This document shows positions 46,517 through 54,976 of a DNA stretch of 64,000 bases, in pieces. Every line of letters begins with the position of its first letter. The first letter of the stretch is position 1. The stretch lies in the NCBI GenBank assembly GCA_019695055.1, contig JAIBAT010000135.1, positions 1-64,000 of the forward strand, in the 5' to 3' direction. The DNA is from Candidatus Sumerlaeaceae bacterium (GTDB lineage: Bacteria > Sumerlaeota > Sumerlaeia > Sumerlaeales > Sumerlaeaceae). Both the position numbers and the translations under genes were made by a program. The notes under the pieces were generated by a model. It saw only the letters and a list, made by a program, of their open reading frames with translations. It was not told the DNA's origin and made no database searches.

Positions 46517-48232
46517 TCACTCTGCAGCAATCTTCGAAACGAAGATGCTCAGCGCACGGGAATCCGTGGAGTCCGGGTTGTACTCCAGCGGAACCCATGT
46601 CCGGCTCGCGCGCAGGTGAATTTGGGATACGCCGGAGGTCCCCGCCTGCTTGAGCGGAAACTCCAATGCTTGAGTCTGAGTGGAACGCAGTTCCCCACTT
46701 CCCAGCAGGCAGTCGCCAATCAGCGCATCCACAAGAAGTGGTTCCTGGCTGGCTTTCGGATCAAAGGTTTGCGCATTGACCACAATTTTTGTGGCTCCCT
46801 CTGGAATGCCCAGGAAAACCTGGCCATGGCCGCCCATCCAGCGACAGACCCTCCCCTCGGACACCTGAGGGGCAAACCACTCCCCCGCCAGGTAGGGTTC
46901 GCTTTCCTCACCCATTGCAAGCTCGACTGGCGCATTGGAATACACCTTCTTCCAGATCGGTTCATCACTAAGGCGGTTGCTGTCCACCGGCTTAATCCCA
47001 ATTGTAGTGGGAAGATGGACAATACCGCCGGATTCCGGCGAAGGCAGGATTTCAATGACGCGAACGTCGTTTCGATAATCATAGAAATGGCCATCGGCAG
47101 AATGAACCGCAAGGGAAACGCTGTAGGCGCCACCTCCCAACTCCAGCGGCATCTGAAAGTTCACCTCAAGGGCCGTCCCGGCTTTCACGTCCCCCGTTTC
47201 CATCTTTCGGAGGTGTGTGTTGGTTCCGAAGATCTCAATCCCATAGCGATTCCGCAGCATGACCCCAAACACCGGATTCGACATCGGAGCATCAAACCGG
47301 ACAAACATTCGAAACCGCACCACCTGGGATGTCAGGAACTTCGTGGTCGCTTTTCCCGCATAGTCTTCGACGAAAATGTCCGTGATGCGGGCCTGAAACG
47401 AACCGAACCGCCGTTCACCGGTTTCAGTGGCGCTTTCCACCGCCCCGACTTCGTGAAACTTCGAGGCCATGCGATCGCGACTTTCCCCCAGAGTTGTGAG
47501 ACGTTCGGCAACCTGCAATAGGTATTGATGAATGACGTCCCTTGGCGGCCCCTCCGCAGTGAGCCGGCCGCGCTCCAGTAGAATCGCCTGATCACAGACT
47601 TGTGAAACCATATTTGTGTCGTGACTGACGAAAACAATGGTAACTCCGTTCTCGCGCATGCGTCGAATGCGGCCAAGACAACGATGCGAGAAGACCGCGT
47701 CCCCAACGGCGAGGGCTTCATCCACCAGCAGGATATCGGGCTGTGCACTCACGGCCACGGCGAATGCAAGACGGACAAACATCCCCGACGAATAGGTTTT
47801 GACAGGCATTTCCAGATAGCGCCCCAGTTCGGAGAACTCCGCAATTCCATCGTAGGCGGCCCGGGCATGGTCCGGGGAGAAACCCATGATGGAAGCGTTC
47901 AAAAAGACATTTTCCCGTCCCGTGAACTCCGGATGAAACCCGGTGCCCAACTCAATGATGGATGCCACTCGACCCGCCATTTCCACCGTGCCGGTGGTGG
48001 GCTCCACGATTCCCGCAAGTATTTTGAGTAGGGTGCTCTTCCCCGCCCCATTTGCACCCAGTACACCCAGCGCACCCCCACGGGGTACCTCGAAACTCAG
48101 GCCTTCGAGGGCAACAAACTCGCGGTGGGGCGCCGCCCCCCCAAGGAGGGTCTCACGCAAACGCCCCCAGGCGCCAGGGTAGCTGCGGTAGGTTTTCGTG
48201 ACATTGGCCACATGAATGGGATGCCGGCTCAT
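46517..48232 (-). CDS. wzt: Polysaccharide ABC exporter ATPase, Wzt-like, with extended C-terminal part
   Basis: 571 residues. The ATPase (about 1-240) has Walker A GANGAGKST, signature YSSGMFVRLAFA, Walker B ILLVDEALAVGD and H-loop VSHD, and the family's TYRSYPGAWGRLRE start. A Wzt-type C-terminal beta domain follows (about 280-410), which in Wzt reads the end of the glycan chain. A further region of about 140 residues has no clear counterpart in standard Wzt (about 430 residues). Its start overlaps the wzm stop by one base (TGATG). It drives export of an O-antigen- or teichoic-acid-like polymer across the inner membrane. Confidence 0.92.
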   Translation of the reverse strand: MSRHPIHVANVTKTYRSYPGAWGRLRETLLGGAAPHREFVALEGLSFEVPRGGALGVLGANGAGKSTLLKILAGIVEPTTGTVEMAGRVASIIELGTGFHPEFTGRENVFLNASIMGFSPDHARAAYDGIAEFSELGRYLEMPVKTYSSGMFVRLAFAVAVSAQPDILLVDEALAVGDAVFSHRCLGRIRRMRENGVTIVFVSHDTNMVSQVCDQAILLERGRLTAEGPPRDVIHQYLLQVAERLTTLGESRDRMASKFHEVGAVESATETGERRFGSFQARITDIFVEDYAGKATTKFLTSQVVRFRMFVRFDAPMSNPVFGVMLRNRYGIEIFGTNTHLRKMETGDVKAGTALEVNFQMPLELGGGAYSVSLAVHSADGHFYDYRNDVRVIEILPSPESGGIVHLPTTIGIKPVDSNRLSDEPIWKKVYSNAPVELAMGEESEPYLAGEWFAPQVSEGRVCRWMGGHGQVFLGIPEGATKIVVNAQTFDPKASQEPLLVDALIGDCLLGSGELRSTQTQALEFPLKQAGTSGVSQIHLRASRTWVPLEYNPDSTDSRALSIFVSKIAAE

Positions 48233-49044
48233 CAGACTTCGTCCGCAAACACCCGGCGTCCGCGCATGAAAAGCGTACGCCCCGCATGATAGAAGATGAT
48301 GGAGACAAGTCCCACATACAACACGCTCTCCAATTGCGGATGGCGATGCGCAATGATCGCGTCGCGATAGGCCCCCATCAGGTGGGCCACCGGATTGATC
48401 TCAAACCACCATCTGGCCGCCGGAAAAACTCGGGTAATCTGCTCCTGCTGGTAAACGATGGGGGTTCCCCAGAACAGGAACTGGAGCCCCGCCACGAGAA
48501 ACTGGGAAGTATCCCGAATCGCCACGTTGAGGGCCGCCAGCGCATAGGCCAGGCCAACCATGAGTCCCAGTTGCATCATGCAGACGAATGGCAACCAAAT
48601 CAAAGTGCCGAATCCAAACGCCCCCCTGAACACCACAAAAACCATAAACAACACCATGGCAACCAGGAATGGAATTGCAGCCGAGAGGATGCCAGTCAGG
48701 GGAAGTATGGAGGCGGGAAAGGCCACTTTGCGAATGAGCGATGCGTTGTTCGTAACGGAGCCGCAAGCACCCGCGAGGCTTTCATTGAACCAGTTCCATG
48801 CGAGAATGGCGGGACAAAGAAAGATGGCGTAGGTCGCCACATGGTCCCGCACAGACACGCTGGCCCCGCGCGGCATGAGCGTGGAAAAGACCATGATGTA
48901 TAGGAACAGCATGATCAGCGGGTGAATGACCGACCAGAACGCGCCAAAGGTGGAACCGGCATAGCGGGTGCGCATTTCGCGACTTACGAACGCTGCCATT
49001 AAATGCCGGTTCCGCGCCACCTCGCGTTCAATGGGCGCGCTCAT
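48232..49044 (-). CDS. wzm: Polysaccharide ABC exporter permease, Wzm-like
   Basis: 270 residues with six membrane helices of the ABC-2 type. The N-terminus MSAPIEREVARNRHLMAAFVSREMRTRYAGSTFGAFW is split by the classic RYAGSxLGxxW pattern of Wzm/KpsM/TagG permeases. A downstream INPVAHLMGAYRDAI is also typical. The start is ATG 49044, since ATG 49086 adds a non-family leader. It is coupled to wzt by TGATG. Together they make the pump for a polymer made on undecaprenyl phosphate. Confidence 0.93.
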   Translation of the reverse strand: MSAPIEREVARNRHLMAAFVSREMRTRYAGSTFGAFWSVIHPLIMLFLYIMVFSTLMPRGASVSVRDHVATYAIFLCPAILAWNWFNESLAGACGSVTNNASLIRKVAFPASILPLTGILSAAIPFLVAMVLFMVFVVFRGAFGFGTLIWLPFVCMMQLGLMVGLAYALAALNVAIRDTSQFLVAGLQFLFWGTPIVYQQEQITRVFPAARWWFEINPVAHLMGAYRDAIIAHRHPQLESVLYVGLVSIIFYHAGRTLFMRGRRVFADEV

Positions 49045-49165
49045 GCGGGAACTGCCTGGATTTTTGCCGATAACAAACTCACACAAGGGGTCAACCGGAT
49101 TGGCGGAAGGGTGTCAACATTGGCGTGGGCCGAAAAGACCATCGCCGTTGCGCACCTCTTCAGGC

Positions 49166-51856
49166 TTACGTGGCCGACTTGGCGGACTTGCGGGTGGTTT
49201 TCCTTGGTGCCGCAGCTTTTTTGGGGCTGGCCGTTTTCTTCGGGCTGGCGGCCTTGGCAGTTCTCGTGGTGCGCCCCTTGGTCTTTCCCTTTCCGCGAGC
49301 CGCTGCGTCCGCCAGCAATTCCACGGCCTGCGGAAGCGACACTTGCAGCGGATCCGTGCCGCGCGGGATGGTCGCGTTGACCTTTCCGTCCGAAACGTAG
49401 GGACCGTAACGGCCGTCGAGCACCAATATGGCGTTTCCGGACTCGGGGTGATTCCCAAGTTCCTTGAGTGATTTTTTTGCCGCCACGGCACGGCGTCCCT
49501 TGGGCTTGGCAAAAAGCTCCAACGCACGATCAAGGGTGATGGTCAGCACGTCATCCGTAGCCTCAAGGCTGCGATACTCGCCATTGCAAACCACATACGG
49601 GCCAAACCGCCCAAGGCTGGACGCAATCACTTCTCCCGAATCAGGGTGCTTGCCAAGTTCCCGAGGCAGTGAAAGCAGTTCGAGAGCCTTTTCCAGGGTC
49701 ACCTGGTCGCGCTCGAGGCCCTTGGGCAATCCCGACCGCTTTGGCTTCTTCTTTTTCTCGCCTTCCCCAAGCTGCACATAGGGTCCCAACGGGCCCTCAA
49801 TCAGATAAATATTTTCATTGGTGTCCGGGTGCTGGCCCAATACGACTTTACCCTGGCCCTTTGCGGCCAATATCTCGAGGGCCTTCTCTGCCGTAAGCTC
49901 ATCAGGCATGACTTCGGGTGGAATCGTCGCGGTGTTCCCGTCGCCACCGGCCCCGCGTTGAACAAATGCGCTCATCTTCCCGACGCGCACGCGGAGGGGT
50001 TCCCCAGAGGCAGGATCGGCTCCCAAATCGATCGCCGGAAACTCGATCTTGGGGAGTTCCTCTTTGATCGTATGCTCAAGCCCATGGCCAAACTGGCCAC
50101 CACCGCGATAAAACGCCGAGAGGAAGTCTACCCAATCAAGGCCGCCCGCGGCGATATCGTCGAGCGCATCCTCCATCCGCGCTGTGAACTTTACGTCCAC
50201 GTATTCCTGGAAATGCCCGCGCAGGAGAGATGTCACGGCCATTCCCACGAAAGTGGGCACCAGTGCATTCCCCTTCTTCGTCACATACTGCCGCTGCTGA
50301 ATGGTGGTGACAATCGTTGCATAAGTCGAAGGCCGGCCAACACCCTCCTCTTCAAGCTTTTTGATGAGTGAAGCCTCGGTGTAGCGCGCCGGCGGCTGCG
50401 TCTCATGGCGCTCCGGGGTCACGGAGACGATTGTGACGGCCTGGCCAGGACCAATAAGCTGCCCCGATTCCAGTGCCGGAAGCACAACGTCCTTCTGGCC
50501 ACCACTCAACACCTTCAGATAGCCGGGAAACTTTACCACAGAACCCGTGGCACGGAAGACCGTGTCTGCCGCCTCAATATCCGCGCCGGTACGAGTCAGT
50601 CGGGCATCGGGCATCTGCGACGCCATGGTGCGACGCCAGATCAATTCATACAGTGCCAGTTCGTCCTCGCTCAGCGCGTGGGCCACGGATTGCGGTGTCT
50701 TCAGAAGATGCGTCGGACGGATCGCTTCATGGGCTTCCTGCGCAGCCTTGGACTTGGTTTTGTAGCGCTTGGGCCCCTCGTAATACTGCTCGCCAAACTC
50801 CTTCTTGATGAACCGACCGGCCTCTTCAAGCGCCTTCTCGCTAAGCGTCAGCGAGTCGGTGCGCATATAGGTGATCAATCCTTCGCGCTCGCCGTGTCCA
50901 AGGTCCACGCCCTCGTACAACTTCTGGGCAATGGTCATGGTCCGTCGCGGCGACATTCCCAACTGGCCGCTGGCGGCCTGCTGGAGGGTCGAGGTCGTCA
51001 AAGGCACCGGTGGCCGCTGTGTCGCATCCTTTTGCTCCACGTTTGCCACCCGCCACGGCTGGCCGGCAAGGGCCCTTTGGACGGCGGCATGGGCTTCAGC
51101 CTCGGTCAATGCCAGAACGTCGGCATCGGCCTTGAGGTGGCCCGTCGTGGAATCAAAATCTTTTCCGGTGGCAAGTTTTTTCCCGCCGACCGCCGTCATT
51201 GTCGCGGTGAACTCCTTGCCATCTCCCGCGAGTTTGGCCTCGGCGTCCCAATATCCAGCCTTGTGAAACGCCATGCGTTCCTCTTCGCGCTCCACCACAA
51301 GGCGCAGAGCAACGCTCTGAACCCGCCCCGCGCTTAGTCCCGTGCGCACCTTTTTCCATAGCACGGGTGAAAGCTGGTAACCGAACAAACGATCGAGAAT
51401 CCGTCGTCCCTCCTGCGAACGAACGAGCTTATCGTCCACATCGCGCGGATTCTGCACGGCCTCGTCGATGGCTTCCTTGGTAATCTCATTGAAGGTGATC
51501 CGGCGAACCGGGATTCTCGGGCTCAGCACTTCGAGCAAATGCCAGCTGATGGACTCCCCTTCGCGGTCCTCGTCCGTCGCGAGCAGTATCTCCGTCGCAT
51601 CCTTGATTTGCTTCTTCAGCTCATCAACGCGCTTCTTCTTGTCAGCCGGGACTACATAATAGGGAGTAAAGTCGCTCGCGGTGTTGACCGCCATGCGGGC
51701 CCAAGGCTCGGATTTGATATCCTCGGGGATTTCCTCCGCCGATCCCGGTAGATCCCGGATGTGGCCGTACGATGCCACGACCTTATAGTCCGATCCGAGA
51801 AATTTCTCGATCGTCTTGGCCTTGGCTGGCGACTCCACAATGACGAGCTTTTTCAA
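49166..51856 (-). CDS. topA: DNA topoisomerase I with C-terminal repeats and basic tail
   Basis: 896 residues. The Toprim domain starts LVIVESPAKAKTIEKFLG and has DEDREGESI; the catalytic Tyr is in GLITYMRTDSL. After the core (about 1-590) come four TopoI C-terminal repeats in place of zinc fingers; the last three share LGxHPxSGxxI and GPYV. The final 50 residues are Lys/Ala/Thr/Pro-rich with SPKK repeats, as in histone H1-like DNA-binding tails. It relaxes negative supercoils in the nucleoid. The start is TTG 51856, with AGGAG 8 bases upstream. No CX2C zinc motif is seen. Confidence 0.96.
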   Translation of the reverse strand: MKKLVIVESPAKAKTIEKFLGSDYKVVASYGHIRDLPGSAEEIPEDIKSEPWARMAVNTASDFTPYYVVPADKKKRVDELKKQIKDATEILLATDEDREGESISWHLLEVLSPRIPVRRITFNEITKEAIDEAVQNPRDVDDKLVRSQEGRRILDRLFGYQLSPVLWKKVRTGLSAGRVQSVALRLVVEREEERMAFHKAGYWDAEAKLAGDGKEFTATMTAVGGKKLATGKDFDSTTGHLKADADVLALTEAEAHAAVQRALAGQPWRVANVEQKDATQRPPVPLTTSTLQQAASGQLGMSPRRTMTIAQKLYEGVDLGHGEREGLITYMRTDSLTLSEKALEEAGRFIKKEFGEQYYEGPKRYKTKSKAAQEAHEAIRPTHLLKTPQSVAHALSEDELALYELIWRRTMASQMPDARLTRTGADIEAADTVFRATGSVVKFPGYLKVLSGGQKDVVLPALESGQLIGPGQAVTIVSVTPERHETQPPARYTEASLIKKLEEEGVGRPSTYATIVTTIQQRQYVTKKGNALVPTFVGMAVTSLLRGHFQEYVDVKFTARMEDALDDIAAGGLDWVDFLSAFYRGGGQFGHGLEHTIKEELPKIEFPAIDLGADPASGEPLRVRVGKMSAFVQRGAGGDGNTATIPPEVMPDELTAEKALEILAAKGQGKVVLGQHPDTNENIYLIEGPLGPYVQLGEGEKKKKPKRSGLPKGLERDQVTLEKALELLSLPRELGKHPDSGEVIASSLGRFGPYVVCNGEYRSLEATDDVLTITLDRALELFAKPKGRRAVAAKKSLKELGNHPESGNAILVLDGRYGPYVSDGKVNATIPRGTDPLQVSLPQAVELLADAAARGKGKTKGRTTRTAKAASPKKTASPKKAAAPRKTTRKSAKSAT

Positions 51857-52074
51857 TGCAGGGACTCCTGGGCTTCGTTTGTCTGGCTAATGTTATATTT
51901 CAAATTGAGACGGGCCGTCGAAAACGGGCCGTGGCGGGCGCACTCCCCGGACAAAATCATGGAAAAGCGTGCGCACTGAATTCGCGTCCTACATTCCCCG
52001 CCATTCAGAAATTCGCCGGGGCCGACAGCCGTTTTTGTTCGACATGGCGGTCTCACCCAGTATCTGTGCGCCCC

Positions 52075-52818
52075 ATGTCCCTCTTGCGAGAAGTAAAAAT
52101 CATCTTTTTCGATGTTGGAAATGTTTTTGTTTCCGACGACCCGTCCGCATTGTTCATCTTTCGCCGCCTCTATGATTCCATGGGCGGCAGCGGCACGATA
52201 TCCAAAGAGGAATTCTTTGCCCGACGGGTGGAGTACGCAAAGCAAAAACGCGGGCTTTGGGCCTTTGTGCGGGATCATTTGCCGGAGGGTACGTTTGAAG
52301 CTTTTCAAAAAGGCACGCGTGCTGATCTTTATGACCAATGGGGTATCTACTCCCCCGAAATTCCCGAAACGCCGTCGGCAGCACGGCAACTCGCCACAAA
52401 GTGGAGAATGGGCATCATAGCAAACCAGCCGGCGCAAATCGAAGGCGTCCTGCGTGATCGCAATCTGTGGAATTCATTTGGACTTCACATTATCAGCCAG
52501 ATCGTCGGTTGCGAGAAACCGGGGCAGCGCATTTTCGAACTGGCATTGGAACAGGCAGGAGTCGCCCCGGAGCAGGCTCTCATGGTGGGAGACCGCATCG
52601 ACAACGACATTATCCCTGCAAAACGCGTGGGTATGAAAACGCTTTGGTTAAGCCTTGGTTACAAGGATCGGGGATGGCGTCCGGCAGATGAATTTGAAAG
52701 TGCCTACGTGGACAGTCTCGCCCGCCACGACCTCTCCCTTGTGCCTCCAGAGAACCCCGAGTGCGAACCGGATTTCATGGCAACCTCAGCGCGGGATCTC
52801 TTGAAGATTCTCGGATGA
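52075..52818 (+). CDS. HAD-superfamily hydrolase
   Basis: 247 residues. HAD motif I is IIFFDVGNVFVSDDPS, in which the second catalytic Asp is replaced by Asn (DVGN), as in several YjjG/epoxide-hydrolase-like HADs. Motif II is GIIANQP (Asn for the usual Ser/Thr-Gly-type end), motif III Lys is in CEKPGQRIFELA, and motif IV is ALMVGDRIDNDIIPAKRVG. These features fit haloacid dehalogenase-type or nucleotidase-like members, yet the weak motif I suggests altered chemistry. I chose ATG 52075; the frame opens earlier but the extra 73 residues have no family match. The divergent partner is topA. Confidence 0.82.
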   Translation: MSLLREVKIIFFDVGNVFVSDDPSALFIFRRLYDSMGGSGTISKEEFFARRVEYAKQKRGLWAFVRDHLPEGTFEAFQKGTRADLYDQWGIYSPEIPETPSAARQLATKWRMGIIANQPAQIEGVLRDRNLWNSFGLHIISQIVGCEKPGQRIFELALEQAGVAPEQALMVGDRIDNDIIPAKRVGMKTLWLSLGYKDRGWRPADEFESAYVDSLARHDLSLVPPENPECEPDFMATSARDLLKILG

Positions 52819-52837
52819 AAACCCTCGGCCGGCCGGA

Positions 52838-53638
52838 TTAGAAATCCTTTAGCGGGCTACTGGCCGTCGCATAACGCTTTTTCGGAATGCGCCCCGAAAG
52901 GAACGCATCACGCCCCGCCTCGCAGGCCGCTTTCATGGCCCGCGCCATTCTCACTGGGTCCTGTGCACCAGCAATTCCAGTATTCAGCAGGACGCCCCCA
53001 ACCCCCAATTCCATCGCCACACACACGTCTGACGCGGTACCAACGCCCGCATCCACAATGATCGGCACAGAAGCCTGCTCGAGGATGATGGCTATATTAT
53101 TGGGGTTCAGAATCCCCAGTCCACTTCCGATGGGGGACCCCAGCGGCATGACCGCCGCCGCCCCTACGTCCTCCAGCTTCTTGGCCATGATGGGATCGTC
53201 CGACGTATAGGCCAGTACCGTGAACCCCTCTGCCACCAGCACCTTGGTCGCTTCAAGGGTCTCAATGGGGTCGGGAAGCAGCGTTTTTTGCTCGCTCAGA
53301 ACCTCCAATTTCACCATATCCCCTATTTCGAGCTCGCGGGCCAGCCGGCAAATGCGAATGGCGTCTTCCTTGTTAAAGCAACCCGCCGTGTTTGGCAGCA
53401 AGGTGTACTTCGACGTGTCGAGGTAATCCAGCAGGTTCTTCTCCCCACGTCCGTGAGCTTCCAGGTCCACCCGCCGCAATGCCACGGTCACAACCTCACA
53501 CCCCGACACTTCGAGCGCCTCCTGCATCAATTCAAAGGTCGCGTATTTCCCGGTGCCCACAAGCAGTCGCGAGGTGAACTCATGTTTGCCAATCTTCAGC
53601 TTCTTGTCGCCTGTTGCCGGTTTTGTTGCCTGTGCCAT
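52838..53638 (-). CDS. thiG: Thiazole synthase
   Basis: 266 residues of the ThiG barrel: [50 protein letters not shown], the Schiff-base Lys in [24 protein letters not shown] and [30 protein letters not shown]. It forms the thiazole phosphate of thiamine from deoxyxylulose phosphate, dehydroglycine and ThiS thiocarboxylate. GGGAAG sits 5 bases before ATG 53638. It follows thiS by 30 bases. No thiF, thiH or thiO is seen nearby, and no TPP riboswitch. Confidence 0.95.
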   Translation of the reverse strand: MAQATKPATGDKKLKIGKHEFTSRLLVGTGKYATFELMQEALEVSGCEVVTVALRRVDLEAHGRGEKNLLDYLDTSKYTLLPNTAGCFNKEDAIRICRLARELEIGDMVKLEVLSEQKTLLPDPIETLEATKVLVAEGFTVLAYTSDDPIMAKKLEDVGAAAVMPLGSPIGSGLGILNPNNIAIILEQASVPIIVDAGVGTASDVCVAMELGVGGVLLNTGIAGAQDPVRMARAMKAACEAGRDAFLSGRIPKKRYATASSPLKDF

Positions 53639-53668
53639 GATTCTTCCCTGTTCTTGTTGATTGGTGCG

Positions 53669-53869
53669 TCAGCCGCCGCCCACCATGGTGATGACTTCCA
53701 CGATATCGCCATCTTTGAGAGGTGTCGCGTCAAGATTAGCCCGTCGCAGAACTTCGTTATTCAGCATGACAGCGACCCGTTCCCGCCGGATTTCAAGCTT
53801 TTCAAGCAGATCTGCCGCCGTGTGTACGGAATCGAAGGAGCGTTCGGCCCCATTTACGTTCAGCTTCAT
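53669..53869 (-). CDS. thiS: Sulfur carrier protein ThiS
   Basis: 66 residues with the ThiS pattern: MKLNVNGAERSF, the helical TAADLLEKLEI, VAVMLNNEVL, and the end DGDIVEVITMVGGG, whose terminal Gly is adenylated and thiocarboxylated. It gives sulfur to ThiG for thiazole synthesis. There is no Shine-Dalgarno before ATG 53869, and a promoter-like pair ends just upstream (53878-53907), which suggests a nearly leaderless transcript. Confidence 0.93.
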   Translation of the reverse strand: MKLNVNGAERSFDSVHTAADLLEKLEIRRERVAVMLNNEVLRRANLDATPLKDGDIVEVITMVGGG

Positions 53870-53877
53870 CGAACCGA

Positions 53878-53907
53878 GTTACACTTCGGGGCCGGAAACC
53901 TTGTCAA
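53878..53907 (-). promoter_or_regulatory. Possible sigma-70-type promoter for thiSG
   Basis: On the minus strand a perfect TTGACA (-35, 53902-53907) is spaced 18 bases from TGTAAC (-10, 53878-53883). Transcription would begin at about 53871, one to two bases before the thiS start codon. ThiS lacks a ribosome site, which agrees. The -35 lies between the upstream membrane-protein gene and thiS. Confidence 0.35.
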
Positions 53908-53931
53908 GGCGCGAGCCGCGCTCATTAATCA

Positions 53932-54732
53932 TCAGGGAAAGATCCTGCGGCGTGCCCGGTCCGCAAGACTGTGGCGCAGGGAACGGTGCGCCACCATGCC
54001 CACCACCACCATGGCCCCCAGAAACATCCAGTGGAATCCCTCCCATTCCATAAGCCCGCGAACCCACTGGATATCAAACAGTCCCGATATGAAAAGAGAT
54101 ACGTACACTATCAGGAACAACGCCGGATAGATGACATAGACGCCTCCCCCGACACCTCCCCAGTAAAAAACCCAGATTGCCCCCCAAATGAAGAGGTGAA
54201 TCAGTAGGAATATGCTGTAATCCGCGGACGATTTCGGAAATGGCAGGGACGAGAACTTCTCCACCAGCCCTGTCACCACAACCATGAAGGTCCACAGTTG
54301 CAGGTAGAGAAGCGCAAAGACCAGAGACACCCCCAAAAAGAACAGCAGCATTGCTCCGGAAAACGTCTCATTCGAGATCGGCGCCGTCAGGAGATCCGAT
54401 GCAGTCTCTTGTTTCTTCAGTTGGGATACCAATGTTGGGCCGGTTTTCAGAACAATAAGGAATTTTCCGAAGAGGAAGAAAATCATGCCAATTGATAGGG
54501 GCCCGAACGTCCGGTTGTGAAGCAAGCAAGCCGCCACAAGGTTCCCAAGGGTTAGCCACAGAAGCATCCGATCATTTAGACCGGCCCGGCTCGCATTCCT
54601 GACCGTAAGCTCCCATACCACGTTCTCATCCCTGGGAACAAAGGGCCGCAGGATTCGCCGCGTAAACCGTGTCGAACGCACTTTTCCATGCACGACACGA
54701 CTCGAATCCTCGGCGGTAATACCTTCGCTCAA
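53932..54732 (-). CDS. Multi-pass membrane protein, possible ABC-2-type permease relative
   Basis: About 266 residues with six to seven membrane helices. A cytoplasmic segment after the second helix, QLKKQETASDLLTAPISNETFSG, resembles the ER..GTLELLLTTPLS loop of ABC-2-type permeases, so a remote link is possible. No ATPase gene is next to it. The start is uncertain: TTG 54732 has GAAGG 9 bases upstream and begins after the stop of the small upstream gene, while the open frame extends to 54828. It lies directly downstream of the small gene and upstream of thiS. Confidence 0.6.
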   Translation of the reverse strand: MSEGITAEDSSRVVHGKVRSTRFTRRILRPFVPRDENVVWELTVRNASRAGLNDRMLLWLTLGNLVAACLLHNRTFGPLSIGMIFFLFGKFLIVLKTGPTLVSQLKKQETASDLLTAPISNETFSGAMLLFFLGVSLVFALLYLQLWTFMVVVTGLVEKFSSLPFPKSSADYSIFLLIHLFIWGAIWVFYWGGVGGGVYVIYPALFLIVYVSLFISGLFDIQWVRGLMEWEGFHWMFLGAMVVVGMVAHRSLRHSLADRARRRIFP

Positions 54733-54763
54733 AACACCGGACCTTCGGCGGGGGAGGAACCCA

Positions 54764-54928
54764 TCAGTGAGCCTGGCCGATGAGTGGATGAAGGATGTGG
54801 TAAAGCCAGAACACGCCTCCCGCCACAAGCAACCAGCCCAGTTTGTTGTTGGCCTTCAGGGCCAGCGCGACTCCTGCCGCAAGCAACGCAACCGCTCCCA
54901 GCGCGGGATAAAGAATACTGTCAGGCAT
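54764..54928 (-). CDS. Very small membrane protein
   Basis: 54 residues with two hydrophobic stretches (ILYPALGAVALLAAGVALAL and LGWLLVAGGVFWLYHIL). GGAGGCGGAGAA directly precedes ATG 54928 and strongly supports translation. I do not recognise a family. It lies between the solute-binding lipoprotein (48 bases upstream) and the putative permease-like gene. It may be a subunit or regulator of its downstream neighbour. Confidence 0.65.
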   Translation of the reverse strand: MPDSILYPALGAVALLAAGVALALKANNKLGWLLVAGGVFWLYHILHPLIGQAH

Positions 54929-54976
54929 TTCTCCGCCTCCCGTCAAATTTGGCCGGCGCCCATGCGACGCCTCAGC

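Noticed and set aside
46181-47521. 446-codon open frame on the plus strand
   Set aside because: It is antisense to GHL10 and wzt, which have clear domains; long antisense frames are common in this GC-rich coding pattern.
50405-51337. 310-codon open frame on the plus strand
   Set aside because: It is antisense to topA and has no domain pattern.
53870-53931. TPP riboswitch before thiS
   Set aside because: The gap is only about 60 bases and lacks the CTGAGA core.
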